A stretch of DNA of 64,000 bases from Planctomycetota bacterium (GTDB taxonomy: Bacteria > Planctomycetota > Planctomycetia > Gemmatales > Gemmataceae). Positions within the stretch are counted from its first letter, which is position 1, and each line of letters opens with the position of its first letter. The stretch lies in assembly GCA_029777335.1 (NCBI GenBank), contig JAKOSN010000040.1, positions 26,264-90,263 of the forward strand. The letters run 5' to 3'. Of this stretch, positions 9,720 to 19,009 are shown in pieces. Position numbers and translations under genes: made by a program. The notes under the pieces are model-generated. The model ran no database searches. It was not told where the DNA came from and worked only from the letters and a program-made list of their open reading frames with translations.

Positions 9720-10915
9720 TTGCGTGTCATCGCCAGAAGACCGAGGAAGAAGCTGCCAAAGACCGTTTGCATGCCCGCGACCATCAGGGTGAAGCCCCAC
9801 AGGGCCACGCGCAGAGTGGTCTGCACTTCCAGGGGCCCCATCCCTCGATCCAGCCATTCCCGCACCAGCCAGCCATTGAAGAGCAGACCGATGAGGAAGA
9901 AGATTGCACCGAGGATCAAGCCACGCTCCAGCTTGAACTGAATGACCAGGCGAGCCAGAAACCCATCCGCGGGCAACAAGCCGGATTGCCAACCGTGGAT
10001 CTGCGCGAAGGTCCAGAGCCAGAGCGCCTGATGCCCCAGCACCGCGCACAGAGCTCCCAGCAGCATGGTGTGGACATCGAGAACCACCCCACCCACCGGA
10101 AGAGGGCCGGGAGTGAGCAAGGCCATCAACCCCACACCAAGCCCCATGAGAAGCACGGCAGGAAGCCGAAAGAGCCAGAGCGGACACATCAGGAGCAAAA
10201 AGCGCAGGTGACGCCAACCGTCGCGAAAGCTACGCAGATGAGGCGGTCGATCGCGGCCATCGGGATAAAGAACAATCGGGACCTCACTAATCCGCTGCCG
10301 CTGCAAGCACGCCTTGACGACCATCTCGCTGGCGAACTCCATCCCTGGGGTGGTGAGCCTCAGGCGTTCGTACGCATCCTTGCGAAAGCCGCGCAGGCCA
10401 CAATGAGCATCGCGAATGGGGCTTTTGAAGAAGAGATTGAGGATCCCTGTCAGGACCGGATTGCCCACGTAGCGATGCAGCCACGGCATGGCACCGGGGC
10501 GAATCCCGCCTCGAAAGCGGTTGCCCATCACCAGGTCGTCGCCCGCGCGCAACCGTTCAATAAAGGGGCCCAGGTCGCTGAAATCGTAGGAATCATCGGC
10601 ATCGCCCATGATGATATAACGACCACGGGCGGAGGCGATGCCGGCCTGCAGGGCGCTGCCATAGCCGCGTTGTTGGGCCGGAGCAACGCGGGCGCCGGCC
10701 TGTTCGGCAATCTCCTGCGAGCCGTCGGTGCTGCCATTATCAGCGACCACGATCTCGCCGCGGACCCCCAACCGCTCGAGCGCAGCCCGGGCCTTGGCCA
10801 CACAGGTCCCGACGGTCCGTGCCTCGTTCAGGCACGGCATCACGACCGAAACTTCAAGCTCCTCGGTTGTGTGGGGATCGAACGGATCAGCGGAGCCGGG
10901 GAAGATCGCCAACAT
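9716..10915 (-). CDS. family 2 glycosyltransferase, dolichyl/polyprenyl-phosphate sugar synthase-like
   Basis: A 399-residue protein. The N-terminal GT-A domain (about 20-230) begins SVVMPCLNEARTV and contains VADNGSTDGS and the GDADDSYDF DxD motif that binds the metal and nucleotide sugar. It also has an HCGLRGFRKDAYERL acceptor-loop block. Four hydrophobic segments follow at the C-terminus, so it is membrane anchored, as in GtrB/DPM-type enzymes. These load a sugar on polyprenyl phosphate for a GT-C partner, which fits the overlapping downstream gene. The ATG at 10915 is chosen because AGGTG lies at the right distance; an in-frame GTG at 10987 has no such site. Confidence 0.85.
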   Translation of the reverse strand: MLAIFPGSADPFDPHTTEELEVSVVMPCLNEARTVGTCVAKARAALERLGVRGEIVVADNGSTDGSQEIAEQAGARVAPAQQRGYGSALQAGIASARGRYIIMGDADDSYDFSDLGPFIERLRAGDDLVMGNRFRGGIRPGAMPWLHRYVGNPVLTGILNLFFKSPIRDAHCGLRGFRKDAYERLRLTTPGMEFASEMVVKACLQRQRISEVPIVLYPDGRDRPPHLRSFRDGWRHLRFLLLMCPLWLFRLPAVLLMGLGVGLMALLTPGPLPVGGVVLDVHTMLLGALCAVLGHQALWLWTFAQIHGWQSGLLPADGFLARLVIQFKLERGLILGAIFFLIGLLFNGWLVREWLDRGMGPLEVQTTLRVALWGFTLMVAGMQTVFGSFFLGLLAMTRK

Positions 10916-11000
10916 GCGCACACCTCGCCAGAGACAGGCGTCAAACGTCGGGGAAAAGACGTCGTTGCTGCCCCAAGCATAGGTCACGTCTGGAGGCGTG

Positions 11001-11058
11001 GCAAAAAGAAGAACCCCTTGGGAGGAAGCGAGGGGATCGCTTACCGAACAAGGGGTTT
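11001..11058 (-). terminator. hairpin terminator downstream of the LTxxQ gene
   Basis: The inverted repeat AACCCCTTG/CAAGGGGTT (arms at 11012-11020 and 11049-11057) has a 28-base loop. On the minus strand it is followed by CTTCTTTTTG. It sits 20 bases past the stop at 11080. The long loop lowers confidence. Confidence 0.5.
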
Positions 11059-11079
11059 GAAACCATGCAAAGAGGGGAA

Positions 11080-11958
11080 TTAATTCTGGTCGATGGGAGG
11101 ACGTGCCGGACGACCACCGCGATCGCCGCCTCGATCGCCGCCGCGTCCACCCCGCCCGCCACCCGGACCACCCTGGCCCGGCTGCCCGTCGGGCCCGCCG
11201 CGCCCCCCGCGTCCCCCACCAAAGCCACCAAAGGGACTGGTGTTCTGAGTGGCGCGCTTCATCTCCTCCAGTTGCCGGCGCTGTTCGACCGTCAGCACCT
11301 TGTCGAGCTGGGCATCGATGTCCTTCTGCATCTGCTCGATCTTGCGCTTCTGCTCCTCGGTCAACTTCAAGGAATCCTGTGCAGTCTTGGGCAGAATCAC
11401 GCCCGGAGTACCCGTCGCCGTCCGGCCCGTGCGCCCAAAGCCCCCGCCCCCCGGACCGCCAAAGCCGCCGCCTCCTCCCGGGCCGCCGAACCCGCCGCCA
11501 AAAGGCCGCCGGACTGGATTGGCTTCATCAAAGATCTTCTTCTGGTCGTCGGTGAGAACATCCTTCACCTTGGCGAGTGCATCCTGGCGCTCCTGCCGCA
11601 CCTTGGACACCACTTCCATCACCTCGCGCAAGCCAGAGCCATCGCCGCGATTTTCCCGCAGTTTTTCAAGCATCTCCGTGGCCTTGGCGATCTCTGCCTT
11701 GTTCTTGCTCTCATACTCCTTGGTCAGTTTGGCGATCTTCACTTTTTGGTCCTTGGTGAGCGCGAGTTTTTCGGCCAGTTCCGTGCTCACCAGGGGCTGG
11801 TTCAGCGACGCGAGCCCACCGCCGCCACCGCCTGGACGCTGGAACCCCCCGGTGCGCGGCGGTTGCTGCGCCGGCTTCGGTTCCTCGTCCGCACGAACCA
11901 GGCTCAGAGACACCAGAGCGACTGCCAGACCTGCGATCAGGACGCGTGTTCTCACCAT
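11080..11958 (-). CDS. exported glycine-rich LTxxQ-repeat protein
   Basis: A 292-residue protein with a clear signal peptide ending near ADEEP (residues 1-25). It contains four LTxxQ-type motifs (LTKDQ, LTDDQ, LTEEQ, LTVEQ), each starting a charged helix, as in Spy/CpxP-type periplasmic proteins. Two glycine/arginine-rich low-complexity stretches (near residues 150-185 and 240-285) separate and follow them. Spy-like proteins are periplasmic chaperones, but the Gly/Arg tails are not part of that family, so the function is open. The start at 11958 has an AAGGAG site 8 bases upstream. It is divergent from the MFS-acyltransferase gene. Confidence 0.7.
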   Translation of the reverse strand: MVRTRVLIAGLAVALVSLSLVRADEEPKPAQQPPRTGGFQRPGGGGGGLASLNQPLVSTELAEKLALTKDQKVKIAKLTKEYESKNKAEIAKATEMLEKLRENRGDGSGLREVMEVVSKVRQERQDALAKVKDVLTDDQKKIFDEANPVRRPFGGGFGGPGGGGGFGGPGGGGFGRTGRTATGTPGVILPKTAQDSLKLTEEQKRKIEQMQKDIDAQLDKVLTVEQRRQLEEMKRATQNTSPFGGFGGGRGGRGGPDGQPGQGGPGGGRGGRGGDRGGDRGGRPARPPIDQN

Positions 11959-12190
11959 GCCGAGTCTCCTTCTTGAGGGGTCGCAGAAATGCCTACTGGA
12001 TCGAACCCCAGCGAGTCTATCGGGTAGCATATGGATTCCTCCACGGTTCGGAACCAGAAGGCGGTGTGCTTGATCCTAACACCCGAGCGATGAAGAGTTC
12101 ATTAACTGCTTGGCCTCAAGCCTTGACCGAAAAGCCGAAGTCGCAACACTACCCACTGGGAGCGTTCGTGTCCTGAAGAGGGAGCCAACC

Positions 12191-14092
12191 GTGGCCACTG
12201 CCCGCCTTCGCTTTGCATCGCTATGGATCTCGCAGGAGACACGGATCCTGTCCGAATGGGCTCTACGCATCACCGTCTGGCTGGAAGTGGCCCGCCAGAG
12301 CGTGAGCGGTAGTAACTCCGCCTGGCATCTGACAACGGCGATCTTCATTGCTCCTTTTGTCATTCTGGCTCCGCTGCATGGGGCAGTGAGCAATGCCTTG
12401 CCGCGCCGCTGGGTTCTGGTGGGGAGTGCCGTGCTGGCCCTGGCCGCCTTGCTCCCCTTTGTTCCCAGCCATGGTCCCTGGCTCTGGGCGATGGGGCTCT
12501 CTGCGATCGGCGCAGCGCTCTACAGCCCCACTCGTTTTGCCATGTTGCCCGCGGTCGCCGTCGATACGCGCATGCCACTGGCCCGCATTAGCGGCTGGAT
12601 CGAGACCGGGGTGGCCGTGGCGATCGTGGGAGGAATCCTCCTCGGGTTGACCCCGTGGCAGGGTCCGTGGCTGGGTCAATCTCCAATCATCCTCGTGATC
12701 CTGGCGTTGAGCGTTGTCTGCGTGCTGACCGCTATTCCCGCTCACTTCCCCTCGGATCCGCGCCGAGCGGAGATGCCCCTGGTAGCGCTGCGCGGCTTCT
12801 TCACCGATTGTCGACGGATCGCCGCGGACCGTCCCGCTCGATACAGCTTGCTGGCCCTGGCGTTCTTTCAGGGACTGGTGACGGCGGGATCGGGGGCGCT
12901 GGTGACGCAAACGCTGGGCGACACCCTGCAACCCGGTCCACAATCGATGGAGTCTCTGGTTCTCGTTTGCGTGGGGGTGGCTGTGGGGTGTCTGGTGGCG
13001 AGCGCCCAGGGCAATCCCCGGCGCATTCTGGGTCTGGTGCCATTTGGCATCACCGGGCTGGTGGTTGCTCAGGGGTGGCTGGCTCTCAGCATGAGTACCC
13101 CAGTGGGAACGATCCCCCTGGTGGCCTGTCTGCTCCTTGGTTTCATGGCGGGGCTGGTGAATGTCCCTCTGCGAGCTTCCTACCTGGCCGCGGTCCCTGC
13201 CGATGCCCGGGGGAATGCCATGTCGGTGATGAACACCGCGATCTATGTGCTGACCACACTGGTCGCACTGGGGATGCTTGTCTTGACGCGAACCCAGATT
13301 CTCCCCTCGCCCTTTGCCCAGCTGGTTTTTCTCTCGATGGTCGCCGCGGGGGCAGCGATCCTCGCCTGGTGGATTCTCCTTGCACCGGCACTGGAGCAGA
13401 TCATCGAGATCATCATCTGGCCGATGTATCGCATCCACGGGCATGGCCCTGGCGTCGCCACGATTCCCCTGCGCGGTCCTCTGATCCTGATCGGCAACCA
13501 CACCACCTACTTCGATCCCTTCCTGATCGGCAAACTGGTGCCGCGCAGCCTGGTCCCAATGATGACGAGCAAGTTCTATGACCTCCCCGTGGTGCGCTGG
13601 CTGATGGTGAATGTGGTGGGAACCATCCGCGTCGAGGTCGGGAAGTATCGACGGGAAGCACCCGAGTTACAGCAAGCGATCGCGGTGCTCAAACAGGGCG
13701 GATGTCTCCTGCTCTATCCCGAGGCAATCCTGCGCCGCAAAGAGGAGATCCCTTTGCGACAATTTGGGCAGGGAGTGTGGCATATTCTGAACGCGCTCCC
13801 AGAAACCCCGGTTGTTATCTTCTGGGTCGAGGGTGGCTGGGGTAGCTGGGCCTCGTACAAGGACGGTCCGCCGTTCAAGAACAAGAAGATGGATCGCTGG
13901 CGCACGATTGATATCGCCATCACCCAACCGCAGGTCCTCGACCCGGCGATTCTGGCTCATCATCGCACCACCCGGAACTATCTGATGCAGGCCTGTCTGG
14001 AAGCCCGCCGCTTGCTTGGGCTGGAGGTGCACTCACTGGGTGCTGGACAGGATCGCGAGGAGCAGGAGGAAGAGGCGGTCTGCGAACCGTGA
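12191..14092 (+). CDS. MFS transporter-1-acylglycerophosphate acyltransferase fusion (LplT-PlsC type)
   Basis: A 633-residue two-domain protein. Residues about 1-405 form a 10-12 helix MFS transporter similar in layout to LplT lysophospholipid flippases. Residues about 420-620 form a PlsC acyltransferase with the HX4D block NHTTYFDP, then a GTIRVEVGK region and LLLYPEAILRRKEEI. The expected role is inward movement of lysophospholipid and its re-acylation in the inner membrane. The acyl-ACP synthetase domain found in Aas and in longer MFS-PlsC-Aas fusions is missing. The GTG at 12191 is chosen because GAGGGAG precedes it and the protein then begins at ATARLRFASLW. Confidence 0.85.
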   Translation: MATARLRFASLWISQETRILSEWALRITVWLEVARQSVSGSNSAWHLTTAIFIAPFVILAPLHGAVSNALPRRWVLVGSAVLALAALLPFVPSHGPWLWAMGLSAIGAALYSPTRFAMLPAVAVDTRMPLARISGWIETGVAVAIVGGILLGLTPWQGPWLGQSPIILVILALSVVCVLTAIPAHFPSDPRRAEMPLVALRGFFTDCRRIAADRPARYSLLALAFFQGLVTAGSGALVTQTLGDTLQPGPQSMESLVLVCVGVAVGCLVASAQGNPRRILGLVPFGITGLVVAQGWLALSMSTPVGTIPLVACLLLGFMAGLVNVPLRASYLAAVPADARGNAMSVMNTAIYVLTTLVALGMLVLTRTQILPSPFAQLVFLSMVAAGAAILAWWILLAPALEQIIEIIIWPMYRIHGHGPGVATIPLRGPLILIGNHTTYFDPFLIGKLVPRSLVPMMTSKFYDLPVVRWLMVNVVGTIRVEVGKYRREAPELQQAIAVLKQGGCLLLYPEAILRRKEEIPLRQFGQGVWHILNALPETPVVIFWVEGGWGSWASYKDGPPFKNKKMDRWRTIDIAITQPQVLDPAILAHHRTTRNYLMQACLEARRLLGLEVHSLGAGQDREEQEEEAVCEP

Positions 14093-14144
14093 GCGAGCCG
14101 AAACCTCATGATCTCGACTCGCTCCGGAAAGGCTGCGCACAAGC

Positions 14145-17100
14145 TTATCTGAGCTTTGCCAGCTTCAATTCCTGCTCCGCGACCACGCTGAAAAAGAGCC
14201 CGTGAGGCCCATCGCCGTTGTTAATCTTCACCAGGATGGTGTTGGCCCCCTTCTTCAGTTTGACCTCGACCCGGCTCATTTCCGGGGTGGCGGCCAGATG
14301 GCGACGATCGACGTGCACCTGCTTGCCATTCACCCAGATCTTGCAGCCATCGTCGTTGCCGATCAACAAGGTCGCCGCCTGGTCGGCGGGTGAATCGATC
14401 TCCTGGTAGAGATAGGAGACGATGTTGGCGCTCTGGGCACCGTGGAACGCCCGGAGATCAATGTACCCGGTGGCATCGGGTCGCACCGTTCGCCAGCGTA
14501 CGGAACCATGTTTGCCCTTGTAGTCGCTCTTGAGATCCACGCGGGTTTCAGGCGGAAAGACCCGATCGAGCCCTTCATCTGCCATCCCATTCTCGAAGGG
14601 ACCAACGATGTGCCAGACGTCTGGGGTGAGCACTGGGGTTTTCAGAGTCAGCAAATACTCCACGATGTCGATCAGATCATCCTCGGTCATGTACACAAGG
14701 AGATCGGAAGGCATCAACGAGTTGGGACTTTTCACGCGCGCCTCGATCTCCTTCTTCTCGATGCGGGTGTCCTTGCCGTTGCCATCGCGCAGCAGGAGCG
14801 AATCTGGCGTTTCCTCCACCACCAGACCAGTCAAGGTCACCCCTTTGCGCGTCTCGATCTGCCAGTTGAGGTACTGATCAGCGATCGCCTTGCTGGGATA
14901 AAGGATCGACTCCAGCAGATTTTCACGGCTGGCTTTCTTGCCAATCATCGAGAGATCCGGGCCAATATGTCCGCCCATGCCACGCACCATGTGACATTTC
15001 ATACATTGCATATCGTTCTTGGCGCTGGCAGTCAGCAATTGCTTGCCGCGATCTCTCTGCCCCTTGCGCCGGGCGAGAGCCACCAGGTTGGGGAGCTTTT
15101 TGGGATCGATCTTCCCGGGAGGAGGGAAGGCGATCATGGCCCGGTTGCGTAATCCCTGGAATGGGCTGTTGCGCAACAGGCGTGCAGTGTCCGCCTTCAG
15201 GTCAGCGGGGAGTTGCTTCCTGTCATGCAGGTCGAGCAACCAGACCGTCCCCTGCTGGGTCCCCGCGAGCGCGCTGACGGCTCCCTGACGCACGGCAAGA
15301 GGCTGCTGGCTGGTGGTGACCACGTTCTGCAATGCTTTCAGAGCCTGCACAGGTCCGGAGCCCTTGTTTTTCGCACTCGCCAGGGTGCCCAGCGCCTGAA
15401 CCGCCTCATCACGGAGCGTGGCGTTTTCCTGGCTGAGCAAACTCTCCAGGGCAGCGACGGCATCCGGCTGAGGAAAACGCCCGAGGGTCTGGACCGCCGC
15501 CTGGCGCACAGACAGCGCTTCTTTGGGATCGCCCGCGAAGGAAACCACCCTGGGGAGCAGATCGCTCCGGTTGGCAGCGCCCAGCAGATTTAACCCAGTG
15601 GTTCGCGTTTCGGCGCGTGCGAGCAAACGCTCGATGGTGCTGGTCAGTTCCTTGCTCGGGCGCAAATGGCTCCAGCGTGTGGGCAAGTAGAGCTTCAGAT
15701 TCTCCAGCACCTTGGCCCGCACCTCCTCGGGCGCCTCGCCCTGGAGGACATCGAGCATCGCCTTTCCGGCCGCGGCATCCTCCGAAGCGGCCAGAATGTC
15801 GATGATGCGTGCTCGGGAAGCAGCCGACAACTTTGCGTCGGCGAGTTTCTTCCCCAGGGTGGGGAGGACGCTCGCGGGCCGCAGTTCCCAGACCAGATCG
15901 GCCACCTTCTCATTCCACTCCGGAAATTCCTTGCCAAAGTCGGCCAGCAGCACCGAACGACGATCCGGAGCATTCCCGCAGGCGATGTTGAGAGCCGCCA
16001 GATAGAAGCGATCCTGTCCGCCGTAGAGGCGAGCCAGGGCAAAGAACAGAGGCCGCGCTCGGGTTGGATCCGCATGACGGAGAGAAAGGAGCGCTTCGCG
16101 GCGCACCTCGGCCGAATCGGCGAGCAGCTGCTTCTGCACCGATTCCGGCAAATCGACGCTGGCGGTGTGTGCGGGGCCTTCAAGCAACATGCGCAGCGCC
16201 TGACAACGCAAACGCGCATCGGCGTCGGCTTGCAATACTCCGAGAACCGTTTCCCGCGCCATCTCCGCCAGATCCTTGCGCAGGCAGACGATCCACAGCG
16301 CCCGTGCCCGCAGAACGGCATTCTCTTTCTGCTCCAGAGCGGGTTTGAGAATCGCAACCGCTTCTTTCCCGGATAGGGTCGCGAGTTTCGCCTGGGCCAT
16401 CGCTCGCACGGAGAGTGCTGGCGAGGCGAGGGCGGCACGGATTCCCTCCGCTTCGCTCAGATCGACCGGCGGAATCTTGTAGCCCTTGTGCCCCTTTGGG
16501 GTGAGACGATAAATCCGGCCTCGGGTCCAGTCCCCCATGCCGTGCCCCCCCACGCCAGGATCGTACCAGTCCGCGATCATCAGGCTGCCATCGGGAGCCA
16601 CACACACATCCGACGGACGAAACCAGTTATCGGTGCTGGTAACCAGGTTTTCCTTCTCCACCTCGTAGCCAGCCCCCACGTTCTTCAGATGGAAACACCG
16701 CAATTCACGCGGACCGGCATCGGTGTGCAGCAACTGGCCACGATACTTCGCCGGCAGCAGGGTTCCCTCGTAGAAGCAAATGCCTGTGGGGGAGCCGAAA
16801 CCGGTGCGCATCACCTTGTGGACAATGCCCGGCTGTTCCTCATGCCAGTGGCTCTGCCCCGGACCGCGCGGATGATAGCCATAATTGCCGCCGGGCATGA
16901 CATGGCAGATCCGGGTCTGTTGATTGCCATCGTCGTCGTTGTCCGAAAGGAACACGGTGCCAAAACTATCCACACACGCCTCGTAGTTGTTGCGGAAGTT
17001 GTGGGCGATCAGTTCGAGGTTCTTGCCATCGAGATCGCAGCGCCACACCGTGCCGGCGCGACAATCCGTGCCATTGGAGGACCACTGGCGCCCCTTGCCG

Positions 17101-17696
17101 TCCGCGCTCTGCAGATTGCGCATCCCCGCATCGCCCACGGTGAAGTACAACTTCTGATCCGGACCGATGTTAATACCATGCACCCCATGATCGTGATCGA
17201 TCCCCTGAAAGCCCGTCAGCAACTTTTTTGGGGGACCATCCGCCTTGCCATCGCCGTCTCGGTCCTCAAAGACAAGGATGTCCGGCGACTGGCAGACATA
17301 AACCCTGTATCCGGGCCCAACTGGATCTTTGGAAACCGCAACTCCCAGCGGAGCCATGAGTTCAGGCGATTGGTAGAACACCGTCACCCGATCGGCGCGC
17401 CCCACCCCCTTGCTATCTTCAAGGAGAAGAATGCGATCGCCTTCTTTCCGTAACGGCGGCTGACCACGAAGTTTCCGTCGATAGTTGACTGCCTCGCACA
17501 CCCATACCCGTCCCTTGTGGTCCACGTCGATCGAGGTGGGATTGCTAAAGAGCGGTTCATGCGCCCAGAGGGAGAGTTCCAACCCCTCGGCAACAGTGAA
17601 GGTGGCGAGCGCCTTTTCGGGCGGAACCTGAGCCTGCGCCCTCATGGCGAAGAGAGTGAGACCGATCAGCGGAAGATGCAGTAGCCAGCGACTCAT
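14145..17696 (-). CDS. PVC-type membrane-bound dehydrogenase with HEAT repeats and heme-binding domain
   Basis: A 1183-residue exported protein with a signal peptide at 1-22. Residues about 25-400 form the PVC-type dehydrogenase region, a beta-propeller-like fold with GVHGINIGPDQKLYFTVGD and GNYGYHPRGPGQSHW. Residues about 420-830 are HEAT-like helical repeats. A Planctomycete-type heme-binding region follows with CMKCH at 898-902. The last 150 residues form a beta-rich module starting DVWHIVGPFENG, possibly PA14/CBM-like. Such proteins are thought to oxidise sugars or alcohols in the periplasm and pass electrons to cytochromes; the substrate is unknown. The ATG at 17696 is preferred over a TTG at 17744 because it starts the signal peptide. 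Confidence 0.85.
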   Translation of the reverse strand: MSRWLLHLPLIGLTLFAMRAQAQVPPEKALATFTVAEGLELSLWAHEPLFSNPTSIDVDHKGRVWVCEAVNYRRKLRGQPPLRKEGDRILLLEDSKGVGRADRVTVFYQSPELMAPLGVAVSKDPVGPGYRVYVCQSPDILVFEDRDGDGKADGPPKKLLTGFQGIDHDHGVHGINIGPDQKLYFTVGDAGMRNLQSADGKGRQWSSNGTDCRAGTVWRCDLDGKNLELIAHNFRNNYEACVDSFGTVFLSDNDDDGNQQTRICHVMPGGNYGYHPRGPGQSHWHEEQPGIVHKVMRTGFGSPTGICFYEGTLLPAKYRGQLLHTDAGPRELRCFHLKNVGAGYEVEKENLVTSTDNWFRPSDVCVAPDGSLMIADWYDPGVGGHGMGDWTRGRIYRLTPKGHKGYKIPPVDLSEAEGIRAALASPALSVRAMAQAKLATLSGKEAVAILKPALEQKENAVLRARALWIVCLRKDLAEMARETVLGVLQADADARLRCQALRMLLEGPAHTASVDLPESVQKQLLADSAEVRREALLSLRHADPTRARPLFFALARLYGGQDRFYLAALNIACGNAPDRRSVLLADFGKEFPEWNEKVADLVWELRPASVLPTLGKKLADAKLSAASRARIIDILAASEDAAAGKAMLDVLQGEAPEEVRAKVLENLKLYLPTRWSHLRPSKELTSTIERLLARAETRTTGLNLLGAANRSDLLPRVVSFAGDPKEALSVRQAAVQTLGRFPQPDAVAALESLLSQENATLRDEAVQALGTLASAKNKGSGPVQALKALQNVVTTSQQPLAVRQGAVSALAGTQQGTVWLLDLHDRKQLPADLKADTARLLRNSPFQGLRNRAMIAFPPPGKIDPKKLPNLVALARRKGQRDRGKQLLTASAKNDMQCMKCHMVRGMGGHIGPDLSMIGKKASRENLLESILYPSKAIADQYLNWQIETRKGVTLTGLVVEETPDSLLLRDGNGKDTRIEKKEIEARVKSPNSLMPSDLLVYMTEDDLIDIVEYLLTLKTPVLTPDVWHIVGPFENGMADEGLDRVFPPETRVDLKSDYKGKHGSVRWRTVRPDATGYIDLRAFHGAQSANIVSYLYQEIDSPADQAATLLIGNDDGCKIWVNGKQVHVDRRHLAATPEMSRVEVKLKKGANTILVKINNGDGPHGLFFSVVAEQELKLAKLR

Positions 17697-17786
17697 GAGA
17701 GGTTCGGCTCCATGGGTGAGAGAAAAAACCAGGAGGCAGAGCAACGAAGAACAGTATAGCGGGTGGTCATGACTTCACTCCACCGT

Positions 17787-17817
17787 TTTATACCACGGCA
17801 CAAAAACTGCATGACTA
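17787..17817 (-). promoter_or_regulatory. promoter candidate for the PVC dehydrogenase gene
   Basis: On the minus strand a TATAAA box (17792-17787) lies 19 bases after TAGTCA (17817-17812). The predicted transcript would have a leader of about 85 bases. The -10 box is good; the -35 box and spacing are marginal. Confidence 0.35.
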
Positions 17818-17946
17818 TAAATGAGAGGGCGGTAGGACCACAAAATAGAACAGTTTGGAGAGTGTGAACCTGGCTTCGGTTCGGAACAAAACAATCCAGC
17901 AACCACCCTGTCAAAATGTCAGCCCGGTCGATACCCAGAACCCCAT

Positions 17947-17976
17947 TTGACACCAGGCTGCTCTGCAGCGTGCGAT
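17947..17976 (+). promoter_or_regulatory. promoter candidate for the YugP-type peptidase gene
   Basis: A perfect TTGACA (17947-17952) is followed after 18 bases by TGCGAT (17971-17976). The leader would be short (about 14 bases) and would contain the AAAGGAG site before the ATG at 17997. Confidence 0.3.
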
Positions 17977-17996
17977 GACGATAAAGGAGAGTGTGT

Positions 17997-18689
17997 ATGT
18001 TTTTTGATCCGCTTTATTTTTTGCTCCTCGCCCCTGGCCTGGCTCTGGCGGCGTGGGCGCAGTGGCGTGTTCAGAGTGCCTATCGAGAAGCGGATGCGAT
18101 CCCGTCCCAGAGTGGCGTTTCCGGGGCGCAGGCCGCGCAGATCGTCCTCCACGAAGCTCGGACGCCCGGGGTGGAAATTGAGCCCACCGAAGGGATGCTC
18201 TCGGATCACTATGTCCCGGGAGAAAAGATCCTGCGCTTGAGTCCAGGGGTTTACCAGGGGCATTCGCTGGCAGCGCTGGGAATCGCCGCCCACGAAGCCG
18301 GCCATGCCATTCAGGACGCGCGCCGCTATCCCTTGCTTGTGGTGCGCAACCTGATAGTTCCGATCGCCAACGTGGGCAGTGGGCTCTCGTGGGGGTTGAT
18401 CCTGCTTGGCTTTATTCTGTCCATGGGTGCGTTCATCTGGGCGGGAATCATCGCCTTCAGCACGACGGTGGTTTTCCAGCTGGTAAACCTGCCGGTCGAG
18501 TTCGACGCCAGCCGTCGCGCGCGTCTCGCCTTGCTTGAGAGCGGACTGGTCAGCCCGGAGGAGGATCAAACGGTAAAAAAGGTACTGAACGCTGCAGCCC
18601 TCACCTACGTGGCAGCCACCCTGACGAGCATGTTAACTCTGCTCTACTTCCTTGTCCGTGCCGGCGCCTTCGGCGGCCGAGACGATTAA
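17997..18689 (+). CDS. YugP-type neutral zinc metallopeptidase, membrane bound
   Basis: A 230-residue integral membrane protein with hydrophobic segments at about 5-20, 125-165 and 200-220. The zinc-binding HEAGH motif is at 99-103, preceded by GIAA, and the block DHYVPGEKILRLSPGVY is typical of the YugP/Zn_peptidase_2 family. The family is widespread, about 225-235 residues long, and of unknown substrate. The ATG at 17997 is chosen over an in-frame GTG at 17991 because AAAGGAG is optimally placed for it. Confidence 0.88.
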   Translation: MFFDPLYFLLLAPGLALAAWAQWRVQSAYREADAIPSQSGVSGAQAAQIVLHEARTPGVEIEPTEGMLSDHYVPGEKILRLSPGVYQGHSLAALGIAAHEAGHAIQDARRYPLLVVRNLIVPIANVGSGLSWGLILLGFILSMGAFIWAGIIAFSTTVVFQLVNLPVEFDASRRARLALLESGLVSPEEDQTVKKVLNAAALTYVAATLTSMLTLLYFLVRAGAFGGRDD

Positions 18690-19009
18690 TCGGGGAACCC
18701 GAGACGCTGACTGCCCCTCAGCGTCTCGGCGCGTTGGAGGGCACATCGGTCGCGCCATCTTTCCAGCCTGTCCCCTCTTCTGAGGTTTCCAAATCTCCTT
18801 GCGAAGCCAGGATGCCGACGATACGATCGCTGTTATCAGGTGTTTGACGAACCTGGAGGAACGAGGTCTCTCAACAAGGCACAGAAAGCCACCAGGTTCG
18901 TCGTCGAAGGCAGCGCTCTTCTCCGTTCCCTACGAGCGTGAGAAACCCTGATCCAACGTCGCAGGAGAGATTCCCCTCTGCAACGAAGAAGGTCTCCCAG
19001 GAGGAACCA
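18690..19009. other. intergenic region, 320 bases
   Basis: It contains the hairpin at 18699-18729 just after the peptidase stop and the GGAGGAA ribosome site at about 19000 for the next gene. I see no further gene or RNA. Confidence 0.55.
18699..18729 (+). terminator. hairpin after the YugP-type gene
   Basis: A perfect 12-base stem CCGAGACGCTGA/TCAGCGTCTCGG with a 7-base loop lies 9 bases past the stop codon. There is no T-run after it, so it may act as a Rho-assisted or mRNA-stabilising hairpin. Confidence 0.5.

Larger units (their letters stand above)
17697..17996. other. divergent intergenic region, 300 bases
   Basis: No gene is visible. The stretch separates the PVC dehydrogenase from the YugP-type peptidase and is visibly richer in A/T than its surroundings. 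It holds one promoter-like site for each direction, listed separately. Confidence 0.6.
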
